Shown here in pieces: positions 48,412 to 57,514 of a DNA stretch of 64,000 nucleotides (its first letter is position 1; every line of letters begins with the position of its first letter). Source of the DNA: Deltaproteobacteria bacterium (GTDB taxonomy: Bacteria > JAMCPX01); assembly GCA_023382265.1 (NCBI GenBank), contig JAMCPX010000061.1, positions 1 to 64,000 of the forward strand. Direction: 5' to 3'. A model generated the notes under the pieces. It was not told the origin of the DNA and did no database searches. It was given only the letters and a program-made list of their open reading frames with translations. The position numbers and the translations under genes were made by a program.

Positions 48412-48447
48412 ATGAAAAGAATATTCTATGCATTGTTTGGACTATGA
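48412..48447 (+). CDS. 11-codon upstream ORF (leader peptide)
   Basis: ATG 48412 encodes MKRIFYALFGL and stops at 48445-48447, overlapping the uppP ATG as ATGA. GGAG lies seven bases before it, while uppP lacks its own good site, so ribosomes finishing the leader could restart on uppP. Function unknown. Confidence 0.45.
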   Translation: MKRIFYALFGL

Positions 48448-49268
48448 CACAATCATTACAGGCATTCATTCTCGGCGTTGTACAGGGACTTACTGCATTC
48501 CTTCCGGTAAGCAGCTGGTCACATCTCATAGTGTTTCCATGGCTGCTAAAATGGAACAATACATTCCTCAGCAGCCTTACATTTCAGGTGGCACTTCAGC
48601 TAGGCTCTGTGCTTGCATTGATCAGTTTTTACTGGAAAGAATGGCTTACACTCATAAAAGAATTTATTATAGGCATTAAAGAAAGACACCCGTACAGCAA
48701 TTTCCATAGAAAGCTTGTCCTGTACGTTATCGCAGCCACAATACCGGGTTCGATTCTTGGTTATCTTTTTGAAAAGCAGGTCAAAGAGGTATTGAGAAAC
48801 CCTCTGAATGTCGGCATTGCAATGATCGTATTCGGTATTGTTCTGTATTTCGCGGATCGTGTAGCCCGTTCCAATACAAGACCTTATGAACGGATAACAC
48901 TTAAAGATAGTATTGTAATAGGAACTGCACAGGCACTTGCACTTGCCCCCGGCGTTTCGCGATCCGGTATTACAATGACAGCAGCCCTTTTCCTTGGGCT
49001 TGATCGTGAGACATCAGCGCACTTTTCCTTTTTGCTTGCAATGCCTATACTCCTTGGTGCCTCATTGTTAAAACTTCACAAACTGGTGCATAATTTTCCT
49101 GCATCGGAGGTCAGGCCTTTTATATGGGGTATTGCAGGTTCAGCTGTTGTCAGCTATATTGTTATCGGCGTGCTGTTAAAGTATCTGAAAAAACACAGTT
49201 TTGTCCCGTTTGTGTGGTACCGCATTATATTTGGTGCATTTCTAATAATGATGTATTTTACAAGATAA
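48444..49268 (+). CDS. uppP: undecaprenyl-diphosphatase UppP (BacA family)
   Basis: A 274-residue polytopic membrane phosphatase that recycles the carrier lipid of cell wall synthesis. The C-side motif LAPGVSRSGITMTAALFLGL is intact. The N-terminal motif reads VQGLTAFLPVSSWSHL: the second acidic residue of the (E/Q)xxxE motif is Ala here. The rest, including LLAMPILLGAS, is typical. The altered motif could mean a divergent activity or a subfamily difference. Confidence 0.88.
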   Translation: MTQSLQAFILGVVQGLTAFLPVSSWSHLIVFPWLLKWNNTFLSSLTFQVALQLGSVLALISFYWKEWLTLIKEFIIGIKERHPYSNFHRKLVLYVIAATIPGSILGYLFEKQVKEVLRNPLNVGIAMIVFGIVLYFADRVARSNTRPYERITLKDSIVIGTAQALALAPGVSRSGITMTAALFLGLDRETSAHFSFLLAMPILLGASLLKLHKLVHNFPASEVRPFIWGIAGSAVVSYIVIGVLLKYLKKHSFVPFVWYRIIFGAFLIMMYFTR

Positions 49269-49284
49269 TGTATAAGGAGGTATT

Positions 49285-49719
49285 ATGGGTTATGTAAACA
49301 AGGTGATACTTATTGGTAATCTTGGTAAGGAGCCTGAAATAAGGCAGCTGCCGAGCGGTCAGAATGTTGCATCATTTTCGCTTGCAACGACAGAGAGCTA
49401 TACAAGCAAAACCGGAGAAAAGGTTAAGCAAACAGAATGGCACAGAATTACAGCATTCGGGAAGCTTGCAGATATAGCAGGTAAATACCTGCATAAGGGC
49501 AAACAGGTATACATAGAGGGGAAGCTCAGGACAAGGCAGTGGGAAGACCAGAACAACCAGAAGCGGAGCACAACAGAGATCGTTGCGCTTACAATACAGT
49601 TACTCGGATCAATGGCTCAAGATACTCAAGCAACAGAGGTTTATCAAGAACCGCAAACAATGGAACCGCATGACAATGACGTAAACAATGAGCCGGGTGA
49701 AGATGATGTGCCGTTTTAA
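49285..49719 (+). CDS. ssb: single-stranded DNA-binding protein
   Basis: A 144-residue OB-fold protein protecting single-stranded DNA. Family start [20 protein letters not shown], core [18 protein letters not shown] and [16 protein letters not shown]. The acidic tail ends DDVPF, the partner-binding tip (DDIPF in E. coli). Strong AAGGAGG before the ATG. Confidence 0.96.
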   Translation: MGYVNKVILIGNLGKEPEIRQLPSGQNVASFSLATTESYTSKTGEKVKQTEWHRITAFGKLADIAGKYLHKGKQVYIEGKLRTRQWEDQNNQKRSTTEIVALTIQLLGSMAQDTQATEVYQEPQTMEPHDNDVNNEPGEDDVPF

Positions 49720-49839
49720 AAAAATGTGTATTTAACAGCGAATCGAAAATATATAAATGCATAGTCAGGCACTCAAATTTTCCTAAAAATACTATTCTTA
49801 TCAACTTTAAAGCTCTTTTTTTTTAAGAGGAATTGAATT

Positions 49840-51558
49840 ATGGAAAAGCTTTCGAAGGAACAGATTTTAAAATCACTTGAGTTATTCTCTAAAGTAAAAA
49901 GCCATAGGTTTTTTTATAAGGCGAGTGGATTTACGGATGAGGAACTCGACAGGCCGCTCATTGTTATTGCCAATTCAATGCAGGATGCAGGCATCGGGCA
50001 CATTCATTTAAAACAGCTCGCTGATGCGGTTAAAGCAGGCATATATCTTGCAGGCGGAACACCAGTCGAGTTCAACACGATAGGACCGTGCGGCGGATAT
50101 TGCAAAGATAGTTCTCTCGATCCAGCCCTGCTTTTATACGATTTGCCGCAGCGTGATGCTATTGCAGATTCTGTTGAAATACAGGTTAAAAATCTTGGTG
50201 CAGATGGTATCGTAATGATCGGCACATGTGATAAATCTGTCCCGGGTTTATGGCTTGCCGGTGCAAGGCTTGATTTGCCGACGATCTTCTATACCGGTGG
50301 CCCTGCACTGCCGGGGATGTTCGAAGGTAAATCTACAACATTCCCAACCGACGTTATTCTTGAAGGTGTAAATAGAACACTATCGGGTAAAATGAGTGAA
50401 CAGGAATTTGAAAACAAGATGTACGATATGGAAGATAAATGGGTAACCTCATGTGGTGCATGCCCTGAGCTCACGACCGCAAATACCGTCCAGATGGCAA
50501 CAGAGGTAATGGGGCTTACGTTGCCGGGTATATCAACAACGCCGGGAGGTGATCTTATGCAAAGGGTAAGACTTGCAAAGAAGACAGGATATGCAATTGT
50601 AGAGCTTGTAAAAAAAGGAAAAAGGTTTAGAGATTTTGTCTCCGAGTCTGCAATAAAGGATGCTATCAGACTTGTAATGGCAATGTCGGGAAGCACTAAT
50701 GGTATTCTTCACCTGCTTGCACTCGCGTATACACTCGGGCTCGGGATCAATCTTGATACTGTAACAGAGATAGGAGATCAAACGCCTTATTTTGTTCCTT
50801 TAAGACCAAGTGGACCATTTACGGTTGTAGATCTTCATTATTCAGGCGGACCAATGGCTGTTTTGAAAAGGATTGAAGATAAGATTGATACTAACAGGCT
50901 GACTGTTACAGGCGAGAGCATCGGTGAAAGGTTGAAAAAGACATATATAAAAAATGAAAAAGTTATTCTGCCTGTTGAAAAGGCATTGTCTCCATTTGGG
51001 GGCATTGTTGTTCTTAAAGGTAATCTTGCACCCGGCGGCTCTCTTGCCAGATATACAATTGTTCATAAAGAAAACAGGCATTTTGTAGGCAAGGCAAAAT
51101 GTTTTAATGATGAGCAAGAGGCTATTTTCACAATTCTATCGGGCGAGATTGAATCGGGTGATGTAATAGTTTTGCGGTACCAGGGACCAAGAGGAGGACC
51201 TGGTTTTGCTGAGAACTTTAGAACAGTGTTAATACTTGGAAGCCTTGGTTTGCACGATGTTGCTGTCATTACTGACTCAAGATTTTCAGGTGCAACAACC
51301 GGTGCACTGTATGTCGGTTACGTGTCCCCGGAAGCTCAGGTTGGAGGTCCTATTGCTGCCCTGAAAAACGGTGATTTAATTTCGATTGATATTGCACAAA
51401 GAAAACTGTCGGTAAACCTGACCGATGATGAGATTAAGCAAAGGCTTTCAGAATGGAGCCCGCCCCCATCAAAGATAAAAGAAGGCGTACTCGTACAATG
51501 GTATATTTCTGCAGGGCAGTTCGAAACAGGCGCAATGCTGCCAAGAAAACTATATTGA
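49840..51558 (+). CDS. IlvD/Edd-family dehydratase (variant)
   Basis: A 572-residue Fe-S dehydratase. NSMQDAGIGHIHLKQLADAV, then cysteines in GPCGGYCKD, GTCDKSVPGLWLAGARL and SCGACPELTTANT, which are the expected cluster positions. PGFAENFRTV and DSRFSGATTGALYVGYVSPEA complete the pattern. The usual CDGIAMGH segment is replaced by CGGYCKD, so this is a divergent subfamily. It may be dihydroxy-acid dehydratase (branched-chain amino acids) or a sugar-acid dehydratase. No ilv neighbours help decide. Confidence 0.8.
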   Translation: MEKLSKEQILKSLELFSKVKSHRFFYKASGFTDEELDRPLIVIANSMQDAGIGHIHLKQLADAVKAGIYLAGGTPVEFNTIGPCGGYCKDSSLDPALLLYDLPQRDAIADSVEIQVKNLGADGIVMIGTCDKSVPGLWLAGARLDLPTIFYTGGPALPGMFEGKSTTFPTDVILEGVNRTLSGKMSEQEFENKMYDMEDKWVTSCGACPELTTANTVQMATEVMGLTLPGISTTPGGDLMQRVRLAKKTGYAIVELVKKGKRFRDFVSESAIKDAIRLVMAMSGSTNGILHLLALAYTLGLGINLDTVTEIGDQTPYFVPLRPSGPFTVVDLHYSGGPMAVLKRIEDKIDTNRLTVTGESIGERLKKTYIKNEKVILPVEKALSPFGGIVVLKGNLAPGGSLARYTIVHKENRHFVGKAKCFNDEQEAIFTILSGEIESGDVIVLRYQGPRGGPGFAENFRTVLILGSLGLHDVAVITDSRFSGATTGALYVGYVSPEAQVGGPIAALKNGDLISIDIAQRKLSVNLTDDEIKQRLSEWSPPPSKIKEGVLVQWYISAGQFETGAMLPRKLY

Positions 51559-51641
51559 CCCGAAAAACACAATAAGGAAGCTTACCCTTTCAATGCCGTT
51601 TCACTTTTTGTGTCCATGTTTGTATGCAGCAAATGCCCATA

Positions 51642-52820
51642 CTACATACCGCCTATCACCTTAAGAATAAAGCCTTTAAGATACTCGCCTTCACGATGGT
51701 ATATGTTTACAGGATGATCAACAGGCTGGCCTATCCTTCTCAGGATCTGGATTTCTTTGCGCGCCTCTATAGCTGAATTAAAAAGGATCTGCTGGAATAG
51801 TTCTGTGCTTATTGCCTGAGAGCAGGAAAAGGAGAACAGTATGCCGCCAGGAGAGAGCTTTTTGATTGCCTGTATGTTCAGCTCTTTATAGCCTGTCAAT
51901 GCTTCTTTAACTGAAGATTTTGACCTTGCAAACGGAGGGGGATCAAGCACGATTATGTCGTATTGTGAATCGGTCTCCCTTAGAAATCTGAACACATCCT
52001 TTTGAATGAATCGTGCAGTGTTAATATTATTCAGGCTTATATTCTTTTCTGCGATGCTAAATACGTGGACTGATTCATCTACAGAAACTATACTTTTTGC
52101 ACCGCCTGCGCCGGCATAAACAGAAAAACCGCCTGTATATGAAAAACAATCACACACACGTTTGTTCCTGGATATCTCACCCAAAAGATACCTGCTATCA
52201 CGTTGATCAAGGAAGAAACCTGTTTTCTGTCCCGATTGCGGGTTTATTGAAAAAGTATGTCCATATTCTTGAATCATGATTTCCGATTTTACATCACCAT
52301 AAAGATTTTGTCTTATAGATTTTAAACCTTCTTTAGCCATTGCAGAAGTATCCGATTTCTCATATATAAAATCGGGCTTAAACAATTCTCTCAGGATAGA
52401 TACAACGTCTTGCTTAAACGACTCCATGCCTGCTGTAAGAAACTGGCAAACAATACCTTTATTATACACATCAACAATCAGGCCTGGCAAGAAATCACCT
52501 TCAGAATGGATCAATCTGTATGCATTCGTAAATGGTATTACGAATTGTTTCCTGAGATTGAATGCTGTTTCTATCTTTTCTTTTAAAAAGTTCCTGTCTA
52601 ATTCAATAGCCCTGTGAGCTAAGACCCTGCATGTAATCTGTGATTTTGTGTTTACGTAACCCCTTGCGACGAATTTATTTTTATAACTAAAGATGTCGCA
52701 CATCTGTCCGGGTTCTTTATAATCTTCAATCTTTTCTACAGAGCCCGAATATACCCATGGACTACCGTGCAGTATTGGGCCTTCTTTCCCTTTTTTTAGA
52801 AATACCGATGCAATATTCAT
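51642..52820 (-). CDS. rlmI: RlmI-like 23S rRNA (cytosine-C5) methyltransferase
   Basis: A 392-residue SAM-dependent RNA methyltransferase. I use ATG 52820 because the conserved PUA domain starts at once (VFLKKGKEGPILHGSPWVYS); a TTG 12 codons earlier is open. Catalytic half: QSGQKTGFFLDQRDSR, DCFSYTGGFSVYA (SAM), IIVLDPPPFARSKS and FSFSCSQAI. This fits RlmI (m5C1962), though substrate is by homology only. Confidence 0.88.
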   Translation of the reverse strand: MNIASVFLKKGKEGPILHGSPWVYSGSVEKIEDYKEPGQMCDIFSYKNKFVARGYVNTKSQITCRVLAHRAIELDRNFLKEKIETAFNLRKQFVIPFTNAYRLIHSEGDFLPGLIVDVYNKGIVCQFLTAGMESFKQDVVSILRELFKPDFIYEKSDTSAMAKEGLKSIRQNLYGDVKSEIMIQEYGHTFSINPQSGQKTGFFLDQRDSRYLLGEISRNKRVCDCFSYTGGFSVYAGAGGAKSIVSVDESVHVFSIAEKNISLNNINTARFIQKDVFRFLRETDSQYDIIVLDPPPFARSKSSVKEALTGYKELNIQAIKKLSPGGILFSFSCSQAISTELFQQILFNSAIEARKEIQILRRIGQPVDHPVNIYHREGEYLKGFILKVIGGM

Positions 52821-52909
52821 GTAAATAGTTATGGTGCATAAATATTTAAAAAGCAACTAACAAAGGATTTTACAATTTTTTTATTGTATGATTTCATTGT
52901 ATAACTAAA

Positions 52910-52998
52910 GGAGAGGTGTCCGAGCGGTTTAAGGAGCACGCCTGGAGAGCGTGTGTCCCGAGCAATTGGGACCGTGGGTTCGAATCCCACCCTCTCCG
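52910..52998 (+). tRNA. tRNA-Ser (GGA)
   Basis: Acceptor GGAGAGG / CCTCTCC, loop CTGGAGA with anticodon GGA, long variable arm (GTCCCGAGCAATTGGGAC) and T-loop GTTCGAATC: a type II tRNA. Discriminator G at 52998. No CCA is encoded. Confidence 0.97.
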
Positions 52999-53079
52999 TA
53001 TTTTTGAAAGATTCAAACGGCAATGTTATCACATACAGCAGGTTGATTTAAAATTTATATATTTTAATGGAGGTGTAGA

Positions 53080-53604
53080 ATGGAAGAATTCGATCTGAAA
53101 ATGGCTATAAGAGAGATACCCGATTTCCCAAAGAAAGGCATACTGTTTTACGACATTACGACCCTTCTTAAAGATGCAAAGTCTTTCCAGCGTACAATAG
53201 ATATATTCGGCAACAGATACATTGACCGTAATATAGACGTTATACTTGCCATAGATGCACGCGGCTTCATAATCGGCTCTGCTCTTGCATACAAACTGGG
53301 TAAAGGGATTGTACTTGTAAGAAAAACAGGAAAGCTTCCTTATAAAACGGTTAAGGCGAGCTATAAACTCGAGTACGGGGTTGATGAGATAGAGATGCAC
53401 AAGGATTCTGTAAAGAAAGGCGATAATGTCCTCATTGTTGATGATCTTCTCGCAACAGGCGGTACAGCTTCTGCCGCTATTCAACTCGTTGAAAAGTCCG
53501 GCGGAAAAATTATTGAATGTGCCTTTGTTATAGAGCTGCTTGGCTTAAAAGGCAGTGGGAGAATAAAGCCGTATCCTGTGTTTTCCTTGATACAGTACAA
53601 ATAG
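53080..53604 (+). CDS. apt: adenine phosphoribosyltransferase
   Basis: A 174-residue purine salvage enzyme making AMP from adenine and PRPP. PRPP motif VLIVDDLLATGGT at residues 117-129; IREIPDFPKKGILFYDITTL and IDARGFIIGSALAYKLG are family signatures. GGAGGTG precedes the ATG. Confidence 0.96.
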   Translation: MEEFDLKMAIREIPDFPKKGILFYDITTLLKDAKSFQRTIDIFGNRYIDRNIDVILAIDARGFIIGSALAYKLGKGIVLVRKTGKLPYKTVKASYKLEYGVDEIEMHKDSVKKGDNVLIVDDLLATGGTASAAIQLVEKSGGKIIECAFVIELLGLKGSGRIKPYPVFSLIQYK

Positions 53605-53627
53605 GTTAAAGTAAAGGAGCGGTTAAT

Positions 53628-54473
53628 ATGAAAAAGGGGGGATATTTAATCGTATTAAGTATGATACTGATAGTATTAACGGTAAAATCTGCCGCTGCAA
53701 ACGGACTACGCTGGGCAACGGATAAACCAGAGCCGGAAAAACAATGGGCGCCAAGGCCCGGGGTCCTGAAAAATGCATATATAATTTCCCAAATGACAGA
53801 TAAACCTATTGCGAATTTAAAGAGAGCTATTGATATATGTAATAATTATATAAAAGAGTATTCAAATGATACCGACAGGATAGTTGATGCTTATGTAATT
53901 CTGGCTGAATCCTATTTTAATCTTGGAGAGTTTCATAATAATGACAGCAAACGGTTGGGCTATTATGAACAGGGGGAAAAGGAAGCTGACATGCTTATAA
54001 AAATCGCGCCTGACAGATGGGACGGCTGGTTCTGGTGGTCGGCTAATGCAGGCAGAATCTCACAGTTGAAAGGTGTATTAAGCTCAATATTTCTTTTTGG
54101 GTCTTTTAAGAAACACATTTTTACCGCACAAAAACTTGCACCCAATAGTCCACTCGTTCTTGATGGGTTAGGCGTAATGTACAGGCAGCTTCCATGGATA
54201 GCAGGTGGGGATAAGCATAAATCGGAAGCGTATTTAAAGAAAGCATTGGCAATCGATCCTCATATTACCATAGCAAGATTGGATCTATCGATAACCCTTC
54301 TTGAAATGGACAAAAAAGCAGAAGCAATAAAAGAGCTGAACAAGATTGTAAACGAAAAGCATCCAGCATGGGCCGCACATTATCTTAAATGGGATAAACC
54401 AAAGGCAGAGGCACTTTTAAAAAACATAACCGATTATAAAGCGCTTTTGGATAGATGGCACATGCTCATGTAA
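53628..54473 (+). CDS. exported TPR protein (TRAP-T-like)
   Basis: A 281-residue protein with a Sec signal (cleavage after about residue 25, SAAA) and TPR-like helices. The segment LPWIAGGDKHKSEAYLKKAL followed by AIDPH resembles the TatT (TRAP-transporter-associated) family. No TRAP genes are nearby. Ribosome binding site AAAGGAG; 23 bases after apt. Confidence 0.75.
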   Translation: MKKGGYLIVLSMILIVLTVKSAAANGLRWATDKPEPEKQWAPRPGVLKNAYIISQMTDKPIANLKRAIDICNNYIKEYSNDTDRIVDAYVILAESYFNLGEFHNNDSKRLGYYEQGEKEADMLIKIAPDRWDGWFWWSANAGRISQLKGVLSSIFLFGSFKKHIFTAQKLAPNSPLVLDGLGVMYRQLPWIAGGDKHKSEAYLKKALAIDPHITIARLDLSITLLEMDKKAEAIKELNKIVNEKHPAWAAHYLKWDKPKAEALLKNITDYKALLDRWHMLM

Positions 54474-54530
54474 CGGTATACTGATCAGGATAACGCTTTT
54501 GAAAATAATGGCTAAAGGTAAGATATTGAA

Positions 54531-54653
54531 ATGAATCATCATAAAGGTCTATTTGATAAGATAGCCAAGTTTTACGGCTGGTTTTTTGGATATCAATCCT
54601 TAAGGTTGTTCAATTCACTTCACAAGTGTCATGGTACATCTGCGTACCAGTAA
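54531..54653 (+). pseudogene. remnant of a methyltransferase-like gene (tentative)
   Basis: ATG 54531 opens 40 residues; the first 25 (MNHHKGLFDKIAKFYGWFFG, then YQSLRLF) look like the start of a class I SAM methyltransferase. Then the frame degenerates and stops. An eight-codon frame from 54508 overlaps its start (ATGA). Probably the broken head of a lost gene. Confidence 0.3.
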
Positions 54654-54833
54654 ATTAAATAGCATTATCACACAGGCTATCTGGTGGATATCTGGGCACA
54701 CCTGTGTACAAGTAAGCAGTCCACCCGCTTCGCTTATATTTGCTCCGGCCCTTGTTGAGATTAAATGATCTCAGAAATCTGTTTTCTTATAAAATTGTTG
54801 CAAGAGCAAATGTATTTGCTTTAAATTATTAAC
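54654..54833. other. gene-free leader of the sulfur operon
   Basis: No coding frame. Contains inverted repeats ACACAGG/CCTGTGT (around 54679-54717), GAGAT/ATCTC (around 54757) and AGCAAAT-gt-ATTTGCT (54805-54820). The last lies 13 bases before the -35 hexamer of the next promoter and could be an operator. Confidence 0.4.
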
Positions 54834-54862
54834 TTGACTAAGAAACAAAAAATGTATATTTA
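54834..54862 (+). promoter_or_regulatory. promoter of the sulfur-assimilation operon
   Basis: TTGACT (54834-54839), 17 bases, TATTTA (54857-54862), 41 bases before the first ATG, which has AGAAGGAGG. Confidence 0.6.
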
Positions 54863-54903
54863 ATAGTTGAGTATACTACTAAGGATTAAAAGAAGGAGGT
54901 TAT

Positions 54904-56151
54904 ATGGGCTTTGTAAAGGGCTTAAGATGCCGTGAATGTGGTGAAGTGTATCCTGAATCGCCTGTTCATGTCTGTGAGTTATGCTTTGGACCACTTGAAG
55001 TAGTGTATGATTATGATAAAATAAAAAAAATATTAACAAAAGATGTCATAGCACCACGATCAAAAGGGATGTGGAGATATAAAGAGTTACTCCCGATAAA
55101 AGGAGAACCGGTTGTTGGATATGATACAGGATTTACTCCTCTTATAAAGGCCAATAATCTTGCAAAGATACTCGGTGTTAAAGAGATATACATAAAAAAC
55201 GATACCGTGAATCATCCGACATTCTCGTTTAAGGACAGGGTTGTTTCCGTTGCAATATCAAAAGCAAAGGAGTTTGGATTTGATACAGTTGCCTGTGCAT
55301 CAACAGGAAACCTTGCCAATTCCGTAGCCGCGAATGCAGCTACATGCGGTATGAAAAGTTATGTATTTATCCCGTATAACCTTGAGCAGGCAAAGATCAT
55401 TAACACGCAGGTATACGGGGCAAATGTGATCAGCATTAAGGGTAATTATGATGAAGTAAACAGACTTTCCTCTGAGATAGCCGGTAAATACGGTTGGGCA
55501 TTCGTAAATATTAATATTAGACCTTATTATGCAGAGGGTTCAAAAACGCTTGGTTTTGAAGTTGCAGAACAACTCGGCTGGCGTGTTCCTAAAAACATTG
55601 TTATCCCGATGGCGAGCGGCTCCCTGCTAACAAAAGTATACAAGGCTTTTAAGGAATTACATGAGCTTGGGCTCGTTCCTGATCTTAAAGTGAAGATATA
55701 CGGTGCACAGGCAACAGGTTGCTCCCCCATATCAACAGCAGTAAAAGAGCATCAGGAACTTTTCAGACCTGTAATCCCAAAAACGATTGCCAAGTCACTT
55801 GCTATAGGTAATCCAGCGGATGGTTTTTATGCAATAGATACGATGAATAAAACGGGTGGTTGGGCAGAGGATGTTACCGATAACGAAGTTATAGATGGTA
55901 TAAAACTGCTTGCATCTGCAGAGGGAATTTTTGCAGAAACAGCAGGAGGTGTAACGATAGCCGTCACAAGAAAACTTATAGAAAATGGTAAAATTCCAAA
56001 GGATGAATCCATTGTTGTTCTGATTACAGGTAACGGCCTTAAAACTCAAGAAGTACTGATTAACAGAGTTGATTCGTTAAATATCATACCTGCGAAATTA
56101 GAAGCATTTGATGAATTAATGAAAGGTAAAGAGAAATCAAAAACAAAATAA
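54904..56151 (+). CDS. thrC: threonine synthase-like PLP enzyme
   Basis: A 415-residue fold-type II PLP enzyme. Zinc-ribbon cysteines Cys9, Cys12, Cys24 and Cys27, then the PLP lysine Lys110 in SFKDR and the STGNLANSVAANAA phosphate loop. By family it converts O-phosphohomoserine to threonine. At the head of a sulfur operon, a related role (use of a phosphorylated amino acid as sulfur acceptor, or cysteate synthase, which evolved from this family) is possible. Sequence alone does not decide. Confidence 0.85.
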   Translation: MGFVKGLRCRECGEVYPESPVHVCELCFGPLEVVYDYDKIKKILTKDVIAPRSKGMWRYKELLPIKGEPVVGYDTGFTPLIKANNLAKILGVKEIYIKNDTVNHPTFSFKDRVVSVAISKAKEFGFDTVACASTGNLANSVAANAATCGMKSYVFIPYNLEQAKIINTQVYGANVISIKGNYDEVNRLSSEIAGKYGWAFVNINIRPYYAEGSKTLGFEVAEQLGWRVPKNIVIPMASGSLLTKVYKAFKELHELGLVPDLKVKIYGAQATGCSPISTAVKEHQELFRPVIPKTIAKSLAIGNPADGFYAIDTMNKTGGWAEDVTDNEVIDGIKLLASAEGIFAETAGGVTIAVTRKLIENGKIPKDESIVVLITGNGLKTQEVLINRVDSLNIIPAKLEAFDELMKGKEKSKTK

Positions 56152-56155
56152 TATT

Positions 56156-57097
56156 ATGAAGCATGTAAAGTTAATAAATAACATAGAGCCGGTTATAAGC
56201 GGGACTGTGCTTGAATTTATAGGGAATACACCTTTGTATGAACTCAGGAAACATAACTTTAAAAAAGATAATGTAAATTTATTTGCAAAATTGGAAAAAT
56301 ACAATCCAGGTGGTTCTATTAAAGATAGGGCTGCATTAAGGATGGTACTCGAAGGGATAAAAACAAAAAAACTTACAAGATCAAAAACAATACTCGAGTC
56401 TACCTCCGGTAATACCGGAATAGCCCTTGCAATGATAGGGGCTGTCCTCGATTATAAAGTTAAACTATACGTACCGAAAAATGTCAGTGAGGAAAGAAAG
56501 AAAACATTGAACGCATTTGGTGCTGAAGTCATATATACGGACCCTGTTGAAGGCTCTGACGGTGCTTACAGGGATTGTCTTATAGAGTACGAGAAACATA
56601 GCGAAAGGTATTTTAAGCCTGATCAGTACAATAATCCCGCAAACCCTCTTGCACATTACGATACAACAGCTCTTGAGATCATAGAACAGACAAACGGAAG
56701 TGTTACCCACTTCATAGCGGGTATTGGTACAGCAGGTACGCTTATAGGAACAGGTAAAAGGTTAAAGGAATTTAACCCTTCTATTCAGGTCATAGGCGTG
56801 GAACCGGATTCTCCATTTCACGGACTTGAAGGACTAAAACATCTTGAGAGCTCTATAGTACCGGGAATCTTTGATAAGAGTGTATGCGATAGAATCATTT
56901 ATGTAAAAACAGAGGATGCTTATAACCTTGTGCGCAGGCTTGCAAAGGAAGAAGGGCTGCTCGTAGGTGAGTCTTCCGGAGCAGCGCTCTGGGCAGCGCA
57001 GCAGGTTTCAAAAGAGTTGGAAGAGGCTGTGATAGTTACAATCTTTCCCGATGGAGGAGCTAATTATTTCAGTACGAGATTATGGGATGAGATATGA
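56156..57097 (+). CDS. cysM: cysteine synthase (CysK/CysM family)
   Basis: A 313-residue PLP enzyme. Lys56 in NPGGSIKDRAA binds PLP; ESTSGNTGIALAMIG is the substrate loop; FIAGIGTAGTLIGTG and GESSGAALWAA bind cofactor phosphate. Neighbouring JAMM, sulfur carrier and E1 genes match the arrangement in which CysM takes sulfur from a protein thiocarboxylate (as with Mycobacterium CysO) using O-phosphoserine. ATGA overlap with the peptidase. Confidence 0.9.
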   Translation: MKHVKLINNIEPVISGTVLEFIGNTPLYELRKHNFKKDNVNLFAKLEKYNPGGSIKDRAALRMVLEGIKTKKLTRSKTILESTSGNTGIALAMIGAVLDYKVKLYVPKNVSEERKKTLNAFGAEVIYTDPVEGSDGAYRDCLIEYEKHSERYFKPDQYNNPANPLAHYDTTALEIIEQTNGSVTHFIAGIGTAGTLIGTGKRLKEFNPSIQVIGVEPDSPFHGLEGLKHLESSIVPGIFDKSVCDRIIYVKTEDAYNLVRRLAKEEGLLVGESSGAALWAAQQVSKELEEAVIVTIFPDGGANYFSTRLWDEI

Positions 57098-57501
57098 AGT
57101 TCGTGAAAGAAGCTTTGAATGAAATAACAGCACATATCGAACAGACGTATCCCTATGAGGGGTGCGGGGTCATGCTCGGTGTGGATGATAAAGTTATGAC
57201 GATTTACAAGGGAACGAATATAAGGCAGGACAGAAAAGAAGATCGGTTTCTCCTAGATCCATCTGATATTAACGAGGCAGAGAAATTAGCAAGACAGAAA
57301 AGCATGGATGTTCTGGGATTCTATCATTCACACCCCGATCACCCGGCAATGCCTTCTTCGACAGATTTAGAGGATGCATGGGAAGGTTACTATTATCTTA
57401 TAGCATCTGTAAATCATGGAGAGATCGGGGATGTAGGTTTATTTAAACTTTCGGATGCGAAAAACGATTTTATAAAAGAATTAATAAAAATAGAAGAATA
57501 G
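57094..57501 (+). CDS. JAMM/MPN+ metallopeptidase (Mec-like)
   Basis: A 135-residue zinc peptidase. Complete JAMM signature: Glu22, His78, His80, Ser88 and Asp91, i.e. HxHx7SxxD in HSHPDHPAMPSSTD. Mec of Mycobacterium releases cysteine from the CysO carrier; Wolinella HcyD trims its carrier. Here the next gene makes a carrier with an internal Gly-Gly, so this enzyme could do either or both. Confidence 0.92.
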   Translation: MKFVKEALNEITAHIEQTYPYEGCGVMLGVDDKVMTIYKGTNIRQDRKEDRFLLDPSDINEAEKLARQKSMDVLGFYHSHPDHPAMPSSTDLEDAWEGYYYLIASVNHGEIGDVGLFKLSDAKNDFIKELIKIEE

Positions 57502-57514
57502 TAAGGAGGTTATT

